Positions 1-12,690 of a DNA stretch of 64,000 bases are shown here, one piece after another; the first letter of the stretch is position 1, and each line of letters begins with the position of its first letter. A model generated the notes under the pieces. It was not told the DNA's origin, made no database searches, and saw only the letters and a list, made by a program, of their open reading frames with translations. A program made the position numbers and the translations under genes. Location of the stretch: the NCBI GenBank assembly GCA_038373885.1, contig JAWZYV010012539.1:62001-126000 (forward strand), in the 5' to 3' direction. The DNA is from Cheiracanthium punctorium. Taxonomy: Eukaryota > Arthropoda > Arachnida > Araneae > Cheiracanthiidae.

Positions 1-266
1 GACTGTCTACGTTCAAATAAAAATGTTCGCTGTTTTTTACAGTTATTATGCTTCAATTTTTTTTTTCTTTTCGTCATCCTTAAATTTGGCCGTCCACGTG
101 CTGTGCACCATCTCCCCCCAAGGATCGGCCCCGATATTACTGCATAACGAATAATTAAACGATACAAGACAGTCACCAAAGAATTGCACTCTTTGCTATC
201 TTCAGAACCCGGATAGAGACTTTCTGATGTACTTGCACATTGCTGTTATAAATAGTTACTTAAAAG

Positions 267-849
267 TTAACCCTTTCACGCGCAGTGATCCCGCTCTGGG
301 CACACCAAACTCTGACGTTTTGACTATTGCCAGTCACGAAGAATATATTTGATTTCTATAAAAATAGTTGTGGGTGACATAGCTCCACGAGAATCCTTTA
401 CTTTTTAGCACGTCCTTTCCCGTAAAAAAATGGTCAAGATTATTTTTAACAGCACTGACATCTGCTGAAAAATGGAAGAATGCGAAAACAGTCGGATATA
501 TGGCCCAATGCTGAAAAAAGGGCAGACGTTGCCATCGCTCGATTTAACTACCTGCAGTATAATTCTTGCTTAAAAGTATATTGAACACAAATGTTTAAAA
601 TTAATTTTCAGAGCTTTTTAGAATGCGTATCCTACCTGAGATATAAAGGAAAAGTGACAAGAACGTTTTGGGCCGCCATCCTCGGCTGGCTGTGCAGGGC
701 ACAGCCAGCTGTCGTCAAAAAAGGGTCTCTAGATCTGTGGCACGTATGAACGTTTCGATCTTCCGCCATCTTGCAGGTATTTAAATCGAGCGATGGCAAC
801 GGCTGCCCTTTTTTCAGCATTGGGAAAGGGTTGCGCCTCAAAGGGTTAA
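267..849. mobile_element. piggyBac-type palindromic MITE
   Basis: The ends read TTAA-CCCTTTCACGCGC at 267 and GCGCCTCAAAGGG-TTAA at 849. A TTAA target duplication plus CCC-starting inverted ends is the piggyBac signature. Long inner blocks are also inverted: about 504-560 pairs with about 773-832 (shared core CAATGCTGAAAAAAGGGCAG), so the 583-bp unit is close to a full palindrome. No transposase is encoded, so it would depend on an enzyme made elsewhere. A related palindromic copy lies at 29132-29648 and an end fragment at 3390. The superfamily assignment rests on TTAA and the ends alone. Confidence 0.7.
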
Positions 850-854
850 CGTGT

Positions 855-863
855 ACACACACA

Positions 864-898
<35 letters not shown>

Positions 899-900
899 AA
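855..900. repeat. (CA)n followed by poly-A
   Basis: A CA dinucleotide run (855-876) passes directly into 24 A residues (877-900), abutting the right TTAA of the piggyBac MITE. It is a simple repeat, and any reading frame across it is low complexity. Confidence 0.95.
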
Positions 901-988
901 CTGGCAGCAATGCTTTTATAAGGAAAGTAATTTATACCGTAATAAAGAGTAGCAAATTAAAGTGCGCATTTTTTGCAAACGATTGGTA

Positions 989-1712
989 TACAGTGTCCCA
1001 AAAAGGTGGCAACGGGCTTTAATTCTTTATCTGTGTGAGATAAGTGGCATGTAAATTGGAAAAAAATATTCCAAATAAGGTCGGAAATGAGCGTTAAGAA
1101 AAAATTTCTCTTCTTCATTTACAAAAAGTTACACTTTTTACATTTGTATACTGACCCCGTACGAAATAATATCCAATTAGCAAAATGTGCCCCATACACT
1201 AATGAGGTGATGTACCAAATTTCAGCCTTTCATTATACAATATCTCAGAGATATATTTAAAGAAAGATGATCGGAGGCTATACACGTTTTTGAATGTCAA
1301 CATTTATTGCCAGAGTGGAAAAAAGAAATATTTTCTTTCGTAATTTCTCTACGGCCTCTGAAGTGCGATCATTCAACGTGATTTTTTTACTCCGACACCC
1401 ATTGAAAAAAAAGTCAGCCTTATATTTATCTTCTTATCTCCGACACTTTTAAGGATATAATTATCAAATTTTGTGTGTCACCTTATTAGTGTATTGGACA
1501 CATTTTACTAGCTGAGAATTTTTTTTGTACGGGGGGTCGTATGCAAATTTTAAAAATGTAACTTTTCGAAAATTAACGAGAGGAGTTTTTTCGTAGCGTA
1601 ATTTTTTTCCGGCCTTATTTTGAACATTTATTATTATTTACTAATTTACATTACTTATCTCTAATAGATAAAGAATTAAAACCCGTTACCAACTTTTTGG
1701 GACACCCTGTGT
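989..1712. mobile_element. Foldback element with mariner-like tips
   Basis: The left tip TACAGTGTCCCAAAAAGG and following bases (989 onward) are matched in inverted order by the right tip ending at 1712 (reverse complement TACACAGGGTGTCCCAAAAA). Pairing continues inward through the segments around 'ATTCTTTATCT' and 'AGATAAGT' at both sides, so each half, about 340-360 bp, is an imperfect inverted copy of the other. TA at the tips fits Tc1/mariner-type insertion. No coding capacity is seen. The right half recurs alone at about 50990-51297, which shows a dispersed family. Confidence 0.7.
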
Positions 1713-3389
1713 ACGATGCTGTACGAACTTTGCTGTACGATGAAGGACGGCCGAATAAAAGATTAATTGGGTCTTTGTTTTAGTCATAATAGATCGATCA
1801 CTTACTATGTAAAGCATGATGTCATACTACTCATTATAAATATTTTTTCACAGTTTAAAACTTATTGAAAACATTTGATTTCTATAAGTGTATTTGCTAT
1901 CCTAAATACCATTACAAAATTTTCAACATATAATGAAATTTACCGGTGAAGTTCGAAAAAATCATGTGATTTTGGTACGTAAGTACAAACAAACTAATTA
2001 TGTAAGGCACTTCAAAATTTTGGAACTATCTCTTTACAAGCTGTACTACATACTGAAATAAACGATAAACCTGTATCAGTTTCAAAACTTTTAGAAAATC
2101 GGAAATTTTCGCAAAACGTGTCGCTCTTCGAAAAAATCTTGTAGCTCAGATCCATGTTTAAGAATTTTTTCTGGAATTTTCACAAAAGGCACTGCGTTCT
2201 CAGTGTGTAGAGCAGCTTATGAAGAACCATCTGGAATTTTTTGGAGACCATGGTTCTATTAATTTATTTCAATTTGTGGACCAAGACTAAAATCAGAGTT
2301 TTTTTCTTCGAACTACAGCCTCGTATGTTTTCAGTTTTGCCGACTGTTTTCAAACTCTTCATGGACGATTTCCAACTTCATTTCCAAGAAATTTCCCTGA
2401 ATGCACTGCTTCGGATCTTTCAATTATTATTCTTCATTATTTCAACAACTTTCTTCGTTGCCAAGCATTATTTCCGCTCGAGAAACTTTCAGTGGAATTT
2501 TCAAGGTGCATGACTTAAAGCAGAAACGGCTCCACCGCTCTTCAAATAGCGGCAGTCAAATCAGGAAATCGATACCTGTGATGTCCTTGTGCTTGGAGTT
2601 CCCGTGTTCAACCAGTATTTTATGAGTTTGTGTTCTTCCGAGGAGCAATGCGTGTCGGCTGTATACAGTAACTAGAAGATAAGCCCGTTGTGGAGACATT
2701 TACAATGGGTGCTAGGAAAAGCATTTGACGAAAATAGGTATACATTCAATCCACTTAAAATGAATAACTTCATGTTCAATTTTTATTATAGACCAAAGTC
2801 GAGTTTCATGTTCTTCTGGATACGTGCGGAAATTTTTCGCATTCGAACGATTTCGTTTTGGGGAAACAGCCCCCTCTAATATCACTGTTTCCTGTAGAGG
2901 AAAAATTAAACTGTGTTATCTTGAAAAACTATTTTAAACAAATTGGAATCATGATTTTGCCTTCAAAGTTTGATGAACGTGATTTCAGTATGACGTCATT
3001 GTCACTTGCGGCTCCTGATTTTGTCACGCAAATGAAAAAAAACTTTTTTGACTCTCGGAAATAAAATAAAGTTGAAAATAGCAAAAAAATGGCTTGAAAA
3101 TGAGGGAACAGGTGGATTTTATCGATTTTTAAAGTAGCACTGCAGATTTTTTTCTATATTTTTAAAAAGAATTATGAAGCATTTCAAGCGGGTCGTACAA
3201 ATGGTGTAGATATTATTGCGCTTTCTGTGCTTCACCTTTTAATCTTTTTGAAATAATAGAGATGAAAGTTTCAACTTGGAGTGGTTACCCGGAATCGTTA
3301 GAGAGTCAGTGAGTCAGTTAATCAGTAAGTTAGTGAGCAAGGGATCAGCGTAACTATACAGTAGGATTTTAATTTTAATCCATGCAGCA
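1713..3389. other. No gene recognised
   Basis: AT-rich sequence. Short open frames on the plus strand (2241-2513, 2688-2879) are phenylalanine-rich and show no domain. A loosely similar stretch (aagctgtac...atactg) occurs at 1930-2120 and 23750-23890, hinting at an old dispersed repeat. A short run of related 8-mers (gagtcagt type) lies at 3301-3341. Confidence 0.5.
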
Positions 3390-3500
3390 TTAAGCCTTTG
3401 AAGCGCATTTTCACATTAATATAAAAGACCAAATGGATAGACTGTTCTACGCTGAAAAAGTGCAGTCATTGCCATCCATGCATTTAGCTACCAATAAGAT
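3390..3500. mobile_element. piggyBac-type MITE, left-end fragment
   Basis: TTAA-GCCTTTGAAGCGCA at 3390 is followed at about 3452-3490 by the same inner block as the copy at 504-550 (gctgaaaaagtgcag, then a gccatcc...catttagctacca equivalent). No matching right end was found, so this is a truncated or decayed copy. Confidence 0.5.
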
Positions 3501-5138
3501 TGTGGTCTATCGAATTGTACATCTGCCACCACCGAGCTAAAGAAGTTTTCTCAGACAGCTGGGATGCGACCGTGGAGCATTGTAGCTCCTCTTCATAAAA
3601 GATGTGATAATAATGCATGATTTGTACAACTTTTAACGGCAACAAAGTAAAATCCTGCCGTGATACGCATTTTCCTTCATATTTTTCTAGGTACCATGTT
3701 AACAGAAAAGTACCAAAAATCAAAATTTCAGACGCACATACATTCACACAAATACTAATAAAATGATTTTGAAATCCCTCGATTTCCAGAAATAAACAAA
3801 AAAAAAAAAATGAGTAGATTTTTGAGAAGTGAAAAAGAATATTGGAATACTTATACCATGAAATATTTAAAGCCATGCCAATTTGAATGCCTTCGCAAAA
3901 ATAAAATGCTGAAATATAGCCAAAATAATCAAAAAGTATGTAAAATATTTCTCTTTCAATTATTTGGGGAGTTACTCAGAGAAGTTATCTTTTGTTTAAT
4001 AATAAAAGTTTTAAGGTTTTTAACTTCCTTTTGTCAGTTGTCTGAGAAAAGTACTTACAAATAGGAACTAGTTATAATAGATACGAGAAAACCCTGTTAA
4101 CTTGGTATTAGCGTTTTTGAAGGATTTAAAAGTTTCATTGGGAAGTAGATGAAAAGCAAACTAGGATAAGTGCTTAGTTACTAATGAAGCTTTGAACAAA
4201 GAATCAAGTAGTTAAATTCGCAATGATTTTGTAAACAGTTAGCAACTGGAAAGTTAAATTAGGTAGGATTAAGGATTTCGCAAGTAGAGGGAAATGAAAA
4301 ACGTTGCGAAACAATTTACATTTTACTCAAATTAAATTAGTTTAATGTTGGTCTTTCAGAGTTTTAAAGGCATAACTACGCATGATGTCAAGAATAAATG
4401 GTATCACTTATCCATCAAAAATTTGCACTAATACAAGTTCGTCCGATATGTAGTGGTCAATTTTAAGGTTTGAAAAAATTATTAATACTTGTGTGTGTGT
4501 GTGTATGGGTAAACTGAAGGATTTCAGTACTTTTCTGTTTATGCCGTACCTACAAAAATGTGTCATAAATGCTCATCATACAATTTTTTTTCAAAATGCG
4601 TCATAAATTCCTGTATAATTCTCGCAATTGTTGATGGCAACGAGCTTTAGTGTCACTATAAATGATGACATTTGGCTATATATTGAAAATATTTTGTCTG
4701 ACCTTGTAAGCCCCTTGAGTACATAGTCGATTGCATCAAAAAAATAAGGGATTCAAAACTACATGTTACAATAGTCCTAAATACAAACTGTCAACTTTCT
4801 ACGGTTAATCATTTGTTAGTTATACGTCCATGCATACGTAAAATATTACCTTTGAAAATAGCCTACCGACTAAGTTTAAGGTTTCGGAATTACTCTCAAA
4901 GGAAAGGGTTTTAACCTCCCAGCTACGCCACCATCCTGACATCGAGCACGCACTTACGTACAGACGTGTTGAGTTCAGAATGATTTCGCCATCTTACCTT
5001 CGCTACATAGAGCCTCATTTTGGGGGCTTCTGGGGAAAGTATGTTCGACAATGTCTTCAAGTAGTAAATCCCCTTGTTCTTCTCTTTAATTTTTCCGTTT
5101 TCTTTATTCTTAGTAGAGAATAACAACAACAACAAGTA
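3501..5138. other. No gene recognised; (GT)n
   Basis: AT-rich DNA with no supportable gene. A short (GT)n run lies near 4488-4504. The open frames at 3484-3876 (-), 3810-4064 (+) and 4923-5141 (-) have no recognisable motif and the composition of random AT-rich sequence. Confidence 0.5.
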
Positions 5139-5758
5139 CACTACTGGTCGAAAGTATTAGAAGTTTGAGAAATCTAACCATCTTTTCAAGAATAAGACCA
5201 GAAAAAAATGGACAAGAAATTTACCAGATTTAAATATTTTTGAGAATTCATGTAGTGTAATTGGAGAGAATATATCTGAAAATCACCAAAAAAACAGAAT
5301 AAGAGCTTCAGGAACCAATAATTCAAGTTGGCACCATGAAACACCGAAAGAAGTTTTGTTAAACATTGTGGATTCCATATCTAAAAGAGTGGCTGTTGTG
5401 ATCAAAGTCAACGCTGCTCAGCAACATAATAAATGATCTTTAGTTCAATCACATTTATTTATAATCCTCTTTTTGCAGAAGACCTTGAAATTAATTCCTT
5501 ATTTAATTTTATTCGGGCAGGCCAAAATGGATTATGATATCTATAATAACGTATGTGTTTTTATGCTATTTTTTAAATAAATTAAATAATTATTTTTGTT
5601 CTTTAACTTAATGCTATCTTGTCTTTGAAGTAATTAATTTGACATGCTGAAATTAAAAAATATCAATTATACTGATTTTTCTTTTTGACGGGGGAGAGGG
5701 GGCTTAATCTTGAAAAGGGTTTGATTTCTGAAACTTGCAATATTTTTGGCCAGTAGTG
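5139..5758 (+). mobile_element. Tc1-like DNA transposon, internally deleted
   Basis: Inverted ends CACTACTGGTCGAAAGTATT (5139) and the complement of CACTACTGGCCAAAAATATT (ending 5758) are each flanked by TA (5137-5138 and 5759-5760), the standard Tc1/mariner target duplication. The interior keeps only the last part of a transposase (5209-5436); the DNA-binding domain and first catalytic residues are missing. About 320 bp of AT-rich sequence separates the coding tail from the right end. Confidence 0.8.
5209..5436 (+). pseudogene. Tc1 transposase C-terminal fragment
   Basis: An open stretch of 75 codons ends at TGA 5434-5436. It begins with a W-x-x-x-L-P-D-L-N-x-x-E-N motif, the degenerate form of the W-P-x-x-S-P-D-L-N-P-I-E-N block that carries the last catalytic acidic residue of Tc1 transposases. 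It ends with an L-x-x-x-V-D-S-I-S-K-R segment like the conserved Tc1 tail. The catalytic glutamate position is kept, but the two upstream aspartates lie in the deleted region, so the fragment cannot be active. It sits inside intact inverted ends (5139-5758). Confidence 0.75.
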
Positions 5759-5760
5759 TA

Positions 5761-8682
5761 GATTTCATTCTCCTTAAAACTGACAAGCATCGATTTCTAT
5801 CCCAAGACAAATCAAATTTTTGTTTGTCAAATTTTATAAGAAGTTGCCACATTTCACGGTCCGTCTAATTATTTTTGCAGTATCTGCAGGAAATTTTAAT
5901 ATTTTGTGAACTTTTCTGGAGTGACTAGAGAAGATCCTGAATGAACACGTGTTTTAAGTTTCGTCGAATGAAGAAGAAAATAATTATATTTTAACTGTAA
6001 AATTTCACAATGGATACGCCACCGTCTAAGCTAAATGAATTATGCAATGCTTAGGTATAACTCACAGCCCTTGGGGCACAAGAATGGTGGCTTGCACCAG
6101 CTAGTCGCTCAAGTCAACGTGTGTCAAGATAGATCAAAATTTGCCACATTTATCTGAAGAACGCAGTGGAGGAATGGAGTCCAGGAGTTTTCAAATATTA
6201 GGCGAAAACAATTTTAACGAGATCGCATTGACAAAAACTTGCTTAGAGACAGCAAACAGGACATTAACGACTTCACTACTATTGGCAGTGGCGTCTATAG
6301 CTTAGTTACGTCAGCATGCACTCATTAGTCGTGACGATCGTGACTTTTGGGCCTAAAATGAAGCTCAGGTATGGAGAGTTTTATTTGCCTTCAATTAACT
6401 GCTGTTGCCGTTTTTGAATCTACTTCGAGGAACATCTGATTTCTTGAAGAAGGGATTTGGAACAATTTTTGAGAATTAAAAGAATGCATTTTAAGATGAT
6501 TTGAAATACGAAGCGTGAATGCAGAAAATCGCTACAGATTTAGAACAGAACATGATGTCTGAATATATACATGTGTGTGTGTGCGTGTGTAATGTATAAA
6601 AAGGTAGTTTGGGTTTTACTAGTTAAGGGTATTGTTCAAGCGGATACTTTCACTGTAAGTTTTGCTTTCCTGTCATACTTGCCACGCGCGCTCTGGTGCT
6701 GTGCTTTATTTCTTTAGTTAATTGCCTGACACCAGGTCGTCGATTCTGAGTTCTTTCCTGTGTACACGTGTTCCCACGCCTTTGTAACCCCGGATCCAGG
6801 TCATGTTAATAAATGTATGTAATTCGATTAGAGATAAGAGAGAGGTGAGTTATGTCTTAGCAAACCACGTGGTATGGTGAGCTTAAATACCCCCGCACCT
6901 CCAAAATCGAGAGACTTCTGCACTAGAACTGCTTAATTAATCCACGCGGATTTTTGTACCCGCCTCCCCTCCTCTCTTCTCACTCTGCCTTGTAACTTAA
7001 AGATAATGTTCAATGAACCGTTTTACCTGCCTCAACGCTGGAACTTTATTGGAATATCTGACACTTCATATATTCAGACTAATATACCTCTACAAATATA
7101 CCAACCTATACTTCTTTAATTTCCTTATAACTTTAGGAATGGAATTTCACATTTCTGAATTCTGCCAAAATCAAAACGTTCCATAATTTCAGCAATTTGA
7201 CCGTCTACGTCATTTTACTAGAGCGTTATAAATAACAAAAGTTTATTTATTATAATAAAGGAAGAGAAAGCAAATTTAATATTCTTCCAAATGATTAAAT
7301 GTTGCGAGAAATTAGAATTTCCTCAAAGAAACTGAATTCATCAATTTAAATTCCGCTTAATAATTACTCGTTTGAACAGCAGTTCACAGGCGCAAACACT
7401 GAACACAAGTATGCAGCAACAATCGTAATGATGTTTACACAAAATTCCGATATCAGATGCGACGCCAATTAATTGTTCTACTTCTAATTACGGAACATTT
7501 TCGTAAAATCTGGAAGAAATGAATTAAAAAGATGGATGTTGTAACATTGTTTTGCTGCGAGATAGTCCAATGCTAATGACTTCTTTCGGAAAGTTGCATT
7601 GAATGCGTCAGCATGAAATTAAATTGTAATAACAATTGAAACTGACTTTGCCGGCAATAATAACTCCCGAGTAATTATACATAGAATTCGCATATTTCTC
7701 TGTAATGATGAGGATTTGGGTAAATTATTGCGTAGCTCCTCAGAGGCGTTTCAATGAAGTAGCGACCTTCGTTAGAGAGTTACGGAAATAAATTTGTAGA
7801 AAATAACAACCTAATAGAAATCTCACTCAAAATGTTTCTACATAATTATATAATGTCAAGGCACCAAAAAGTTATTATTATTACCATATTATTATCTCAT
7901 TTTCATTCTTATTTTACTATTGAAAATGTGTTCCTTTAAGATTTTGAAAATACAGCTTTCACGTGTGATTTAAGTCGAAAAAAAACAAAATCCTTTTGGG
8001 AGATTGTAAAGTAATGTAATTACCGTTTTATCTACTTGCAAAGTCAAATTTCCCATTTTTGTATTTAGAGTAAGTTTCTGCTATAAAATGATGTTTTGAA
8101 AGACAATAAAGGATTTCTCTGATAATGAAACTGTTATTATTATACATTCTCTCTAAGATTGCAGAATTTAATTTTGTGTAAATGAATTAATGCATTTTTA
8201 CTCTTGAGATAACTGTATTCCAAAGTTCTTTATTCCTTTCAAGACATGATCTTTAAAATTGTCACTACTGTCTAGATTCTCGTTAAAAGATAAAAAAATT
8301 TATGGTTACTCTTATATTGCCGTTTGGTTGAACTTATTTTTTTTTTTTTTTTTAGCAAATTGTAACTTTATTTATTTGTTTATTTAGATTTGAAACTTTT
8401 TTTTTTTTTTCACATTTTGTACTGCGGGTCTCAAAGCCGCTTTAACGTTACAAAAGAAAGCTAGTATACACGCAAAGTTGTTAAATTTCCAAATATGACT
8501 TGCAAAAAGTTTAATTAGTAAAAAGAAAGAAGAAAAAACTCAATTGTAATTGATAGTTTAGAGATAACATTACCTTTGTATATGTCATTTTCAGTGAATA
8601 AACTCGTTGTTTACGGAAAACAAATCTTCATCTCTTTTAACGGCCTTCAAAAAATCTACATTAAAAGTTTTATACATTTACC
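5761..8682. other. No gene recognised
   Basis: AT-rich DNA. A (TG)n stretch lies near 6572-6590, and 6660-6990 is slightly richer in GC without a readable exon. T runs at 8338-8354 and 8398-8410 are simple repeats. No splice-bounded coding segment could be supported on either strand. Confidence 0.45.
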
Positions 8683-8866
8683 CAGTGGCGGATTAATGTA
8701 AGTTTATCGGAGGGGGGGTGGCGATTAGTTTGTCGGTAGGGTCGGTTAATTAGAAGATTAACATATACATCCATTTTATGGAAGTAAAATAGGATCTTTC
8801 ACATTAATTTCTTTTTTCTCCTGGGAGGGGCGGTCCCCCCTCCGCCCCCCCTTTAATCCGCCGTTG
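8683..8866. mobile_element. hAT-type MITE with perfect 8-bp TSD
   Basis: The 184-bp element starts CAGTGGCGGATTAA and ends with the inverse of CAACGGCGGATTAA (12 of 14 match). It is flanked by identical CATTTACC copies at 8675-8682 and 8867-8874. An 8-bp target duplication with CAGTGGCGGATT-like ends is diagnostic of hAT transposons. The interior is G-rich near the left end (cggagggggggtggcg) and C-rich near the right end, itself partly complementary. It has no coding capacity. The intact duplication suggests a fairly recent insertion. Confidence 0.9.
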
Positions 8867-8874
8867 CATTTACC

Positions 8875-9569
8875 ATAGGACACTCTCATAAGCATTCTTA
8901 AATGTATCTAAAATTTAAAAACATATTTTTATAATGAATCTATCAAGAAGATTTTAAGCAAATAAGTTTACAGATAACAAAAAACTGAGAATTGAAAATA
9001 GCACGATTATCATAATTTTGATAAGATCATACCTGGTTATACAAAGGTTATAAACCTGGTTAAAACAGCAGGTGTTACAGTTTCTGCAACTTTTGAAATA
9101 TATCACTTTATGCACTTTTTGAAGTAATGTATGTGCTATTTTGAGATGGATCAAAAGGCATTTCAAAGTTCTTTATTTCTTTTGGACATTTTCGTTCAAC
9201 CTCAGTTGCCAATATCCCTCGTACGACGAAATAAAAATATTTTCATTTTTCTAAATCTAAGAAGGGAAAGAACAATACTTTCAAAAATATTTCCAAAAAT
9301 GTTTTAGAAAAAAAAACTGATTTTTTTTAGTATTGTTCACCAGAGAAGTATTTTTCACCTACGATGGACGATAAATCAAATGTATGATAGATATATTTTT
9401 CGACTTTTTATTTCAAGTACTGAATCACAGTTTCCTCATACAGTTATTGTTGTTTCGTAAGAATATAGATTGTTTCTATGAATTTACTTTTAGTATATAA
9501 ATTTAAACAATCTATAACAACCTAAAATAATATTTTTTTTAATATCAAAATTTTATATTTTGATATATG
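8875..9569. other. No gene recognised
   Basis: AT-rich sequence. The minus frame 8954-9166 has no recognisable domain. Nothing else is supported. Confidence 0.45.
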
Positions 9570-9671
9570 TACAATAAAGGAGCAATTTCTCACGATCCAG
9601 AGCCCGAACACAGTCGTGAGTTATACAGCACGATCCCGGTTCGGGCCCGAGCTGAGCGCGTCTCATCTCTA
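9570..9671. mobile_element. hAT element, right-end fragment
   Basis: This block matches the right end of the hAT element at 15497-16300: 'aaggagcaatttct', two GAGCCCGAACA-type and GGTTCGGGCCC-type blocks, then the tip CTCATCTCTA at 9671. It is a second copy whose left part is not recognisable. Confidence 0.6.
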
Positions 9672-9720
9672 TCTGAAATATAAAATCTTTTTTAAAATAT
9701 CAGCAATTATTTTTATAAAT

Positions 9721-10220
9721 AGGCTGCCCGGGTTGTGTATTGGTAGAGAGCCATTCTACCACTTCATGGTTCCGGGTTCGATTACCAATATAGGCTTGGA
9801 TCTAGTTTTGGCCTTCATAGGAGGCGTCGCTGACCTACTTATTAAGGTTGGCGCACAGTTCCTGAGTTGTTTTTGTTGTTGTTGTTGCTGTTTTTGTGGC
9901 CGTTGAACAGTAGAATCGATGTATATGAATAGACGCTGTCAGACATGCTCTCTCTCTCTTTCTACATTGTGTGAGGGGGGAGGGCGGTGTTTGCTGTTCA
10001 GCACATTAATATTTTCTCAGAGGATCACGAATGATCATTAAAATATCGTAAAATTCACCAGAAAAATCTCCCTTTACCCCCTATAACAACGGAAAGACTC
10101 AGAAACTGTACACCAGCCTTTTGGTGCATTCATAATAAAGTGACCTAGTCGGTTAGCCGTGGCAGAGCAGCTGATGCCTGTAAACGGCTAAAGCCTGCTG
10201 TTAGAAATGTGTGTGTGTGT
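9721..10220 (+). mobile_element. tRNA-derived SINE
   Basis: The head resembles a tRNA: an A-box-like tgtattggtagag at 9737 and a B-box GGTTCGATTACC-like sequence at 9773-9784 would form an internal Pol III promoter. It is followed by a tRNA-unrelated body (cttcataggaggcgtcgctgacctac, about 9810-9835). A related body is at 32330-32365, and the far part (atgcctgtaaacggc, about 10175) matches atgcctgtcgacggc near 32388. A (TTG)n stretch lies at 9868-9893 and a (GT)n tail at 10207-10221. Real tRNA folding is not convincing, so it is called a SINE. The exact 3' limit is uncertain. Confidence 0.55.
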
Positions 10221-10221
10221 G

Positions 10222-11385
10222 TATCATAAGTTTTTGAAAATTATACCTAAAGCTCGCAAGGTAATTTCCATAAATGTCAAAAATTGACATTTTATGCAAA
10301 AAAAAAGAAAAAGAAAGTAATAATACAATAATAATATGTCTGAAGAATCCCTTCAACCATCTAAAGAGTCCTGAACACACCTCAAATAGAATAAACATAG
10401 CTTTAGCTTAACAAAATACCAAATTAATTCATTATCATTTCAAAATGCTCTTGGTTTATATATTATAAAAGAGCGCATTATTTATCTTGATTAATTTTTG
10501 TTTCAAATACTGTTTTTTATAAAAGAAAACTTTTGCGCTGCACTTTTAATTTCGAAACCGAAAATTCATTAATGAAAAAAATGATTAATGAATTTGTGGA
10601 AGTAGCTACAAAAATTGTGTTAGCCTGCTACATTTCGAGGAATCTGTAATTAATTTTGAAGAATTTTATTTATTTATGGGGTTTTTTTTAGCGTCTGGAA
10701 TTTTAAAAAATTACGTTAGTGTGTAGTAATGTCTGTTGTTAATAATTACTTTTTTATTTCCTGCATGTAAACTATAGGTCGAAAATATGTGATGTCGCAA
10801 ATATGTAACTATATATAAAATTTTATTAGACTTTGTTTTTAAACTTAGTAATTTCACTGAAAATCTCTCTATTTTTTAGTTTTTAGAGATTTTCAAAGTT
10901 CCTAAGAAAAACCCACAATTCTTAGAGCAAATCAACTCACTCAAACTTTTTATACAATATACTGACTTCGTTTATAGATGCAATAATTCGCGAACAATGA
11001 CAAAATATTCCATTTTTTCTTCATGTATCTATAAAATACAAAGTACTTAAATGATACTTATAATGACGCGTTTAAATTTTTAACTTATTGCTTATTCTTT
11101 AATATTCTTGATGATTCTTTCACTTTATTAAAAATAAACCATTTTTTAACCCTACATTTTGAAGGGTGGGGTCATGGTAATTTAATCATTTCTATTAAGC
11201 CTAGGTAAAATCGATTTTAATCCTCATTATTTACATGAATCTGAACTAAACATATATCATTTTAGCCTCTTTTGAGAAAGGTTATTGTTGATTTTCTATG
11301 CGATATACTTTCCAATATCATTACACAAAATCTAGGTACTAAGGTACCCATTATTGCCTCTCTTGTGCATACCGACTGTAGGTGA
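10222..11385. other. No gene recognised
   Basis: AT-rich DNA with no motif-bearing frame. Confidence 0.45.
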
Positions 11386-11665
11386 TTATTATAACAAATG
11401 TAAGCAAACATAATGAGAATAATAATTATTATTATAAATTATTTATTTTGATAATAATAATCAATTATTGATTTTGATAATAATAATTATTCAATTTAAT
11501 TATTTATTTTGATAATGATAATTATTCAATTCAATTATTTATTTTGGTAATATTTTAGATTGTAAATGATTATTATAAAAAATATAAGCAAGCGTAATAA
11601 GAATAATAATTACTGTTATCAATTATTTATTTTTCTTTTAATTATTTATCATTATTATTATTAGC
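11386..11665. repeat. ATT/AAT-rich tandem repeats
   Basis: Reiterated 'ttatttattttgataat' and 'aataataattatt' units, plus a larger duplication: 'gattattataacaaatgtaagcaa' near 11390 recurs as 'gattattataaaaaatataagcaa' near 11569, about 180 bp apart. It is non-coding and prone to cruciform formation and slippage. Confidence 0.8.
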
Positions 11666-11667
11666 AC

Positions 11668-12000
11668 CAGAGTGCTATGGAAGAGAGAAGTCAAATACGG
11701 CACACTTATAGATTATGATACACTTTCTAAATGGTATTATAAAGGTGAAGTACAGTTTGACTATGCCTGGCGAAAATTGTTAAACAGTTTTGGTACGCGA
11801 TTTAGAATGGATTTCAATTTCAAAGAAGTGTTTTATGGAACAAGGAAGGAAAACACGGCACATTTGGAATATGCTTGGCGAAGTTGGAGGATAGTTGGAA
11901 TATGCTTGGCGAAGATTGTAAAACAGCTTCAGTATGCGATTTTAAGATAGATTTCGATTCCAAAGATGTGTTTTATGGAACAAGAAAGAGTTGGTTCCTA
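11668..12000 (+). repeat. Unclassified dispersed repeat, copies A and B
   Basis: Two adjacent units share 'tatgcttggcgaagattgtaaaacag', 'gattttaagatagatttcgattcc' and 'tgtgttttatggaacaag' type blocks (about 11755-11855 and 11880-11985). The 92-codon frame 11672-11950 arises because the unit repeats, and its protein has no recognised domain. Related copies are at 12360-12690 and 48605-48765. I cannot assign the family; decayed Helitron or LINE sequence are possibilities. Confidence 0.5.
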
Positions 12001-12359
12001 TTTTAACCCACCCACTCTCGCCAACCTAAAAAATCGTCGCACTTTGGCGAGCTTCGCAGTGATGGGTCTCTAGGAGTTATGCACGTTCCAACGCTCCCAA
12101 AAGAACTAGATGAAAACTAAAGTGAACAAATTAGCGATAAACGCACCAGTTAAGGAATTTGAAGACACTTAATTATTAAAATTACATTAATTGGGAACCC
12201 AAAATTAATAAAAATGTAACGGTATGCTTTACTTACATGTTGTTCCAGATCGCCATTTTAATTCTAAATTACGATTGCGACATAAATACAAAAAATCGTC
12301 GTGGTAGCGCCATATGTTTAATGATCGCCACCTTAGCGAGAGTCGGGGCATTTCAGTAG

Positions 12360-12690
12360 AAATCAACCGACGAAAGACAAACACGGCACACTCATGGATT
12401 ATGATGCACATTCGAAACAATATTTAAAACGGTGAAGTATAGTTGTAATATACTTGGCGAAGATTGTAAAATAGTTTTAGTAGGCGATTTTAAGATAGAT
12501 TTTGATTCCAAAGATGGGTTTTATAAAAGAACGAAGAAACATACTGCTCACTCATGAAAAATGATACCCTTTCCAACCTTGGAATAAGGCAGAAAATAGG
12601 GACGACGCATAAATTATGAAACGCTTTTAATCTATAGCACTTTAGTGCGTATTTAAAATCTGACAGGGTTTCAGGTTTTTTGGCTTTTTT
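12360..12690 (+). repeat. Unclassified dispersed repeat, copy C
   Basis: The block 'aacacggcacactcatggattatgat' followed by 'tacttggcgaagattgtaaaatag' and 'gattttaagatagattttgattcc' matches the units at 11668-12000. The later part ('aaattatgaaacgcttttaat', 'atttaaaatctgac...ttcagg') matches 48675-48760. Confidence 0.5.

Noticed and set aside
632..910. 92-codon minus-strand ORF
   Set aside because: It is composed of the (CA)n/poly-A repeat and a piggyBac MITE arm.
1930..2260. Possible dispersed repeat shared with 23700-23940
   Set aside because: Similarity is limited to short A/T-rich words; it needs an alignment that I cannot run.
9721..9795. A tRNA gene
   Set aside because: A-box and B-box-like sequences are present, but the arms do not pair into a cloverleaf and the sequence continues into a body shared with 32330, so a SINE head is the better call.
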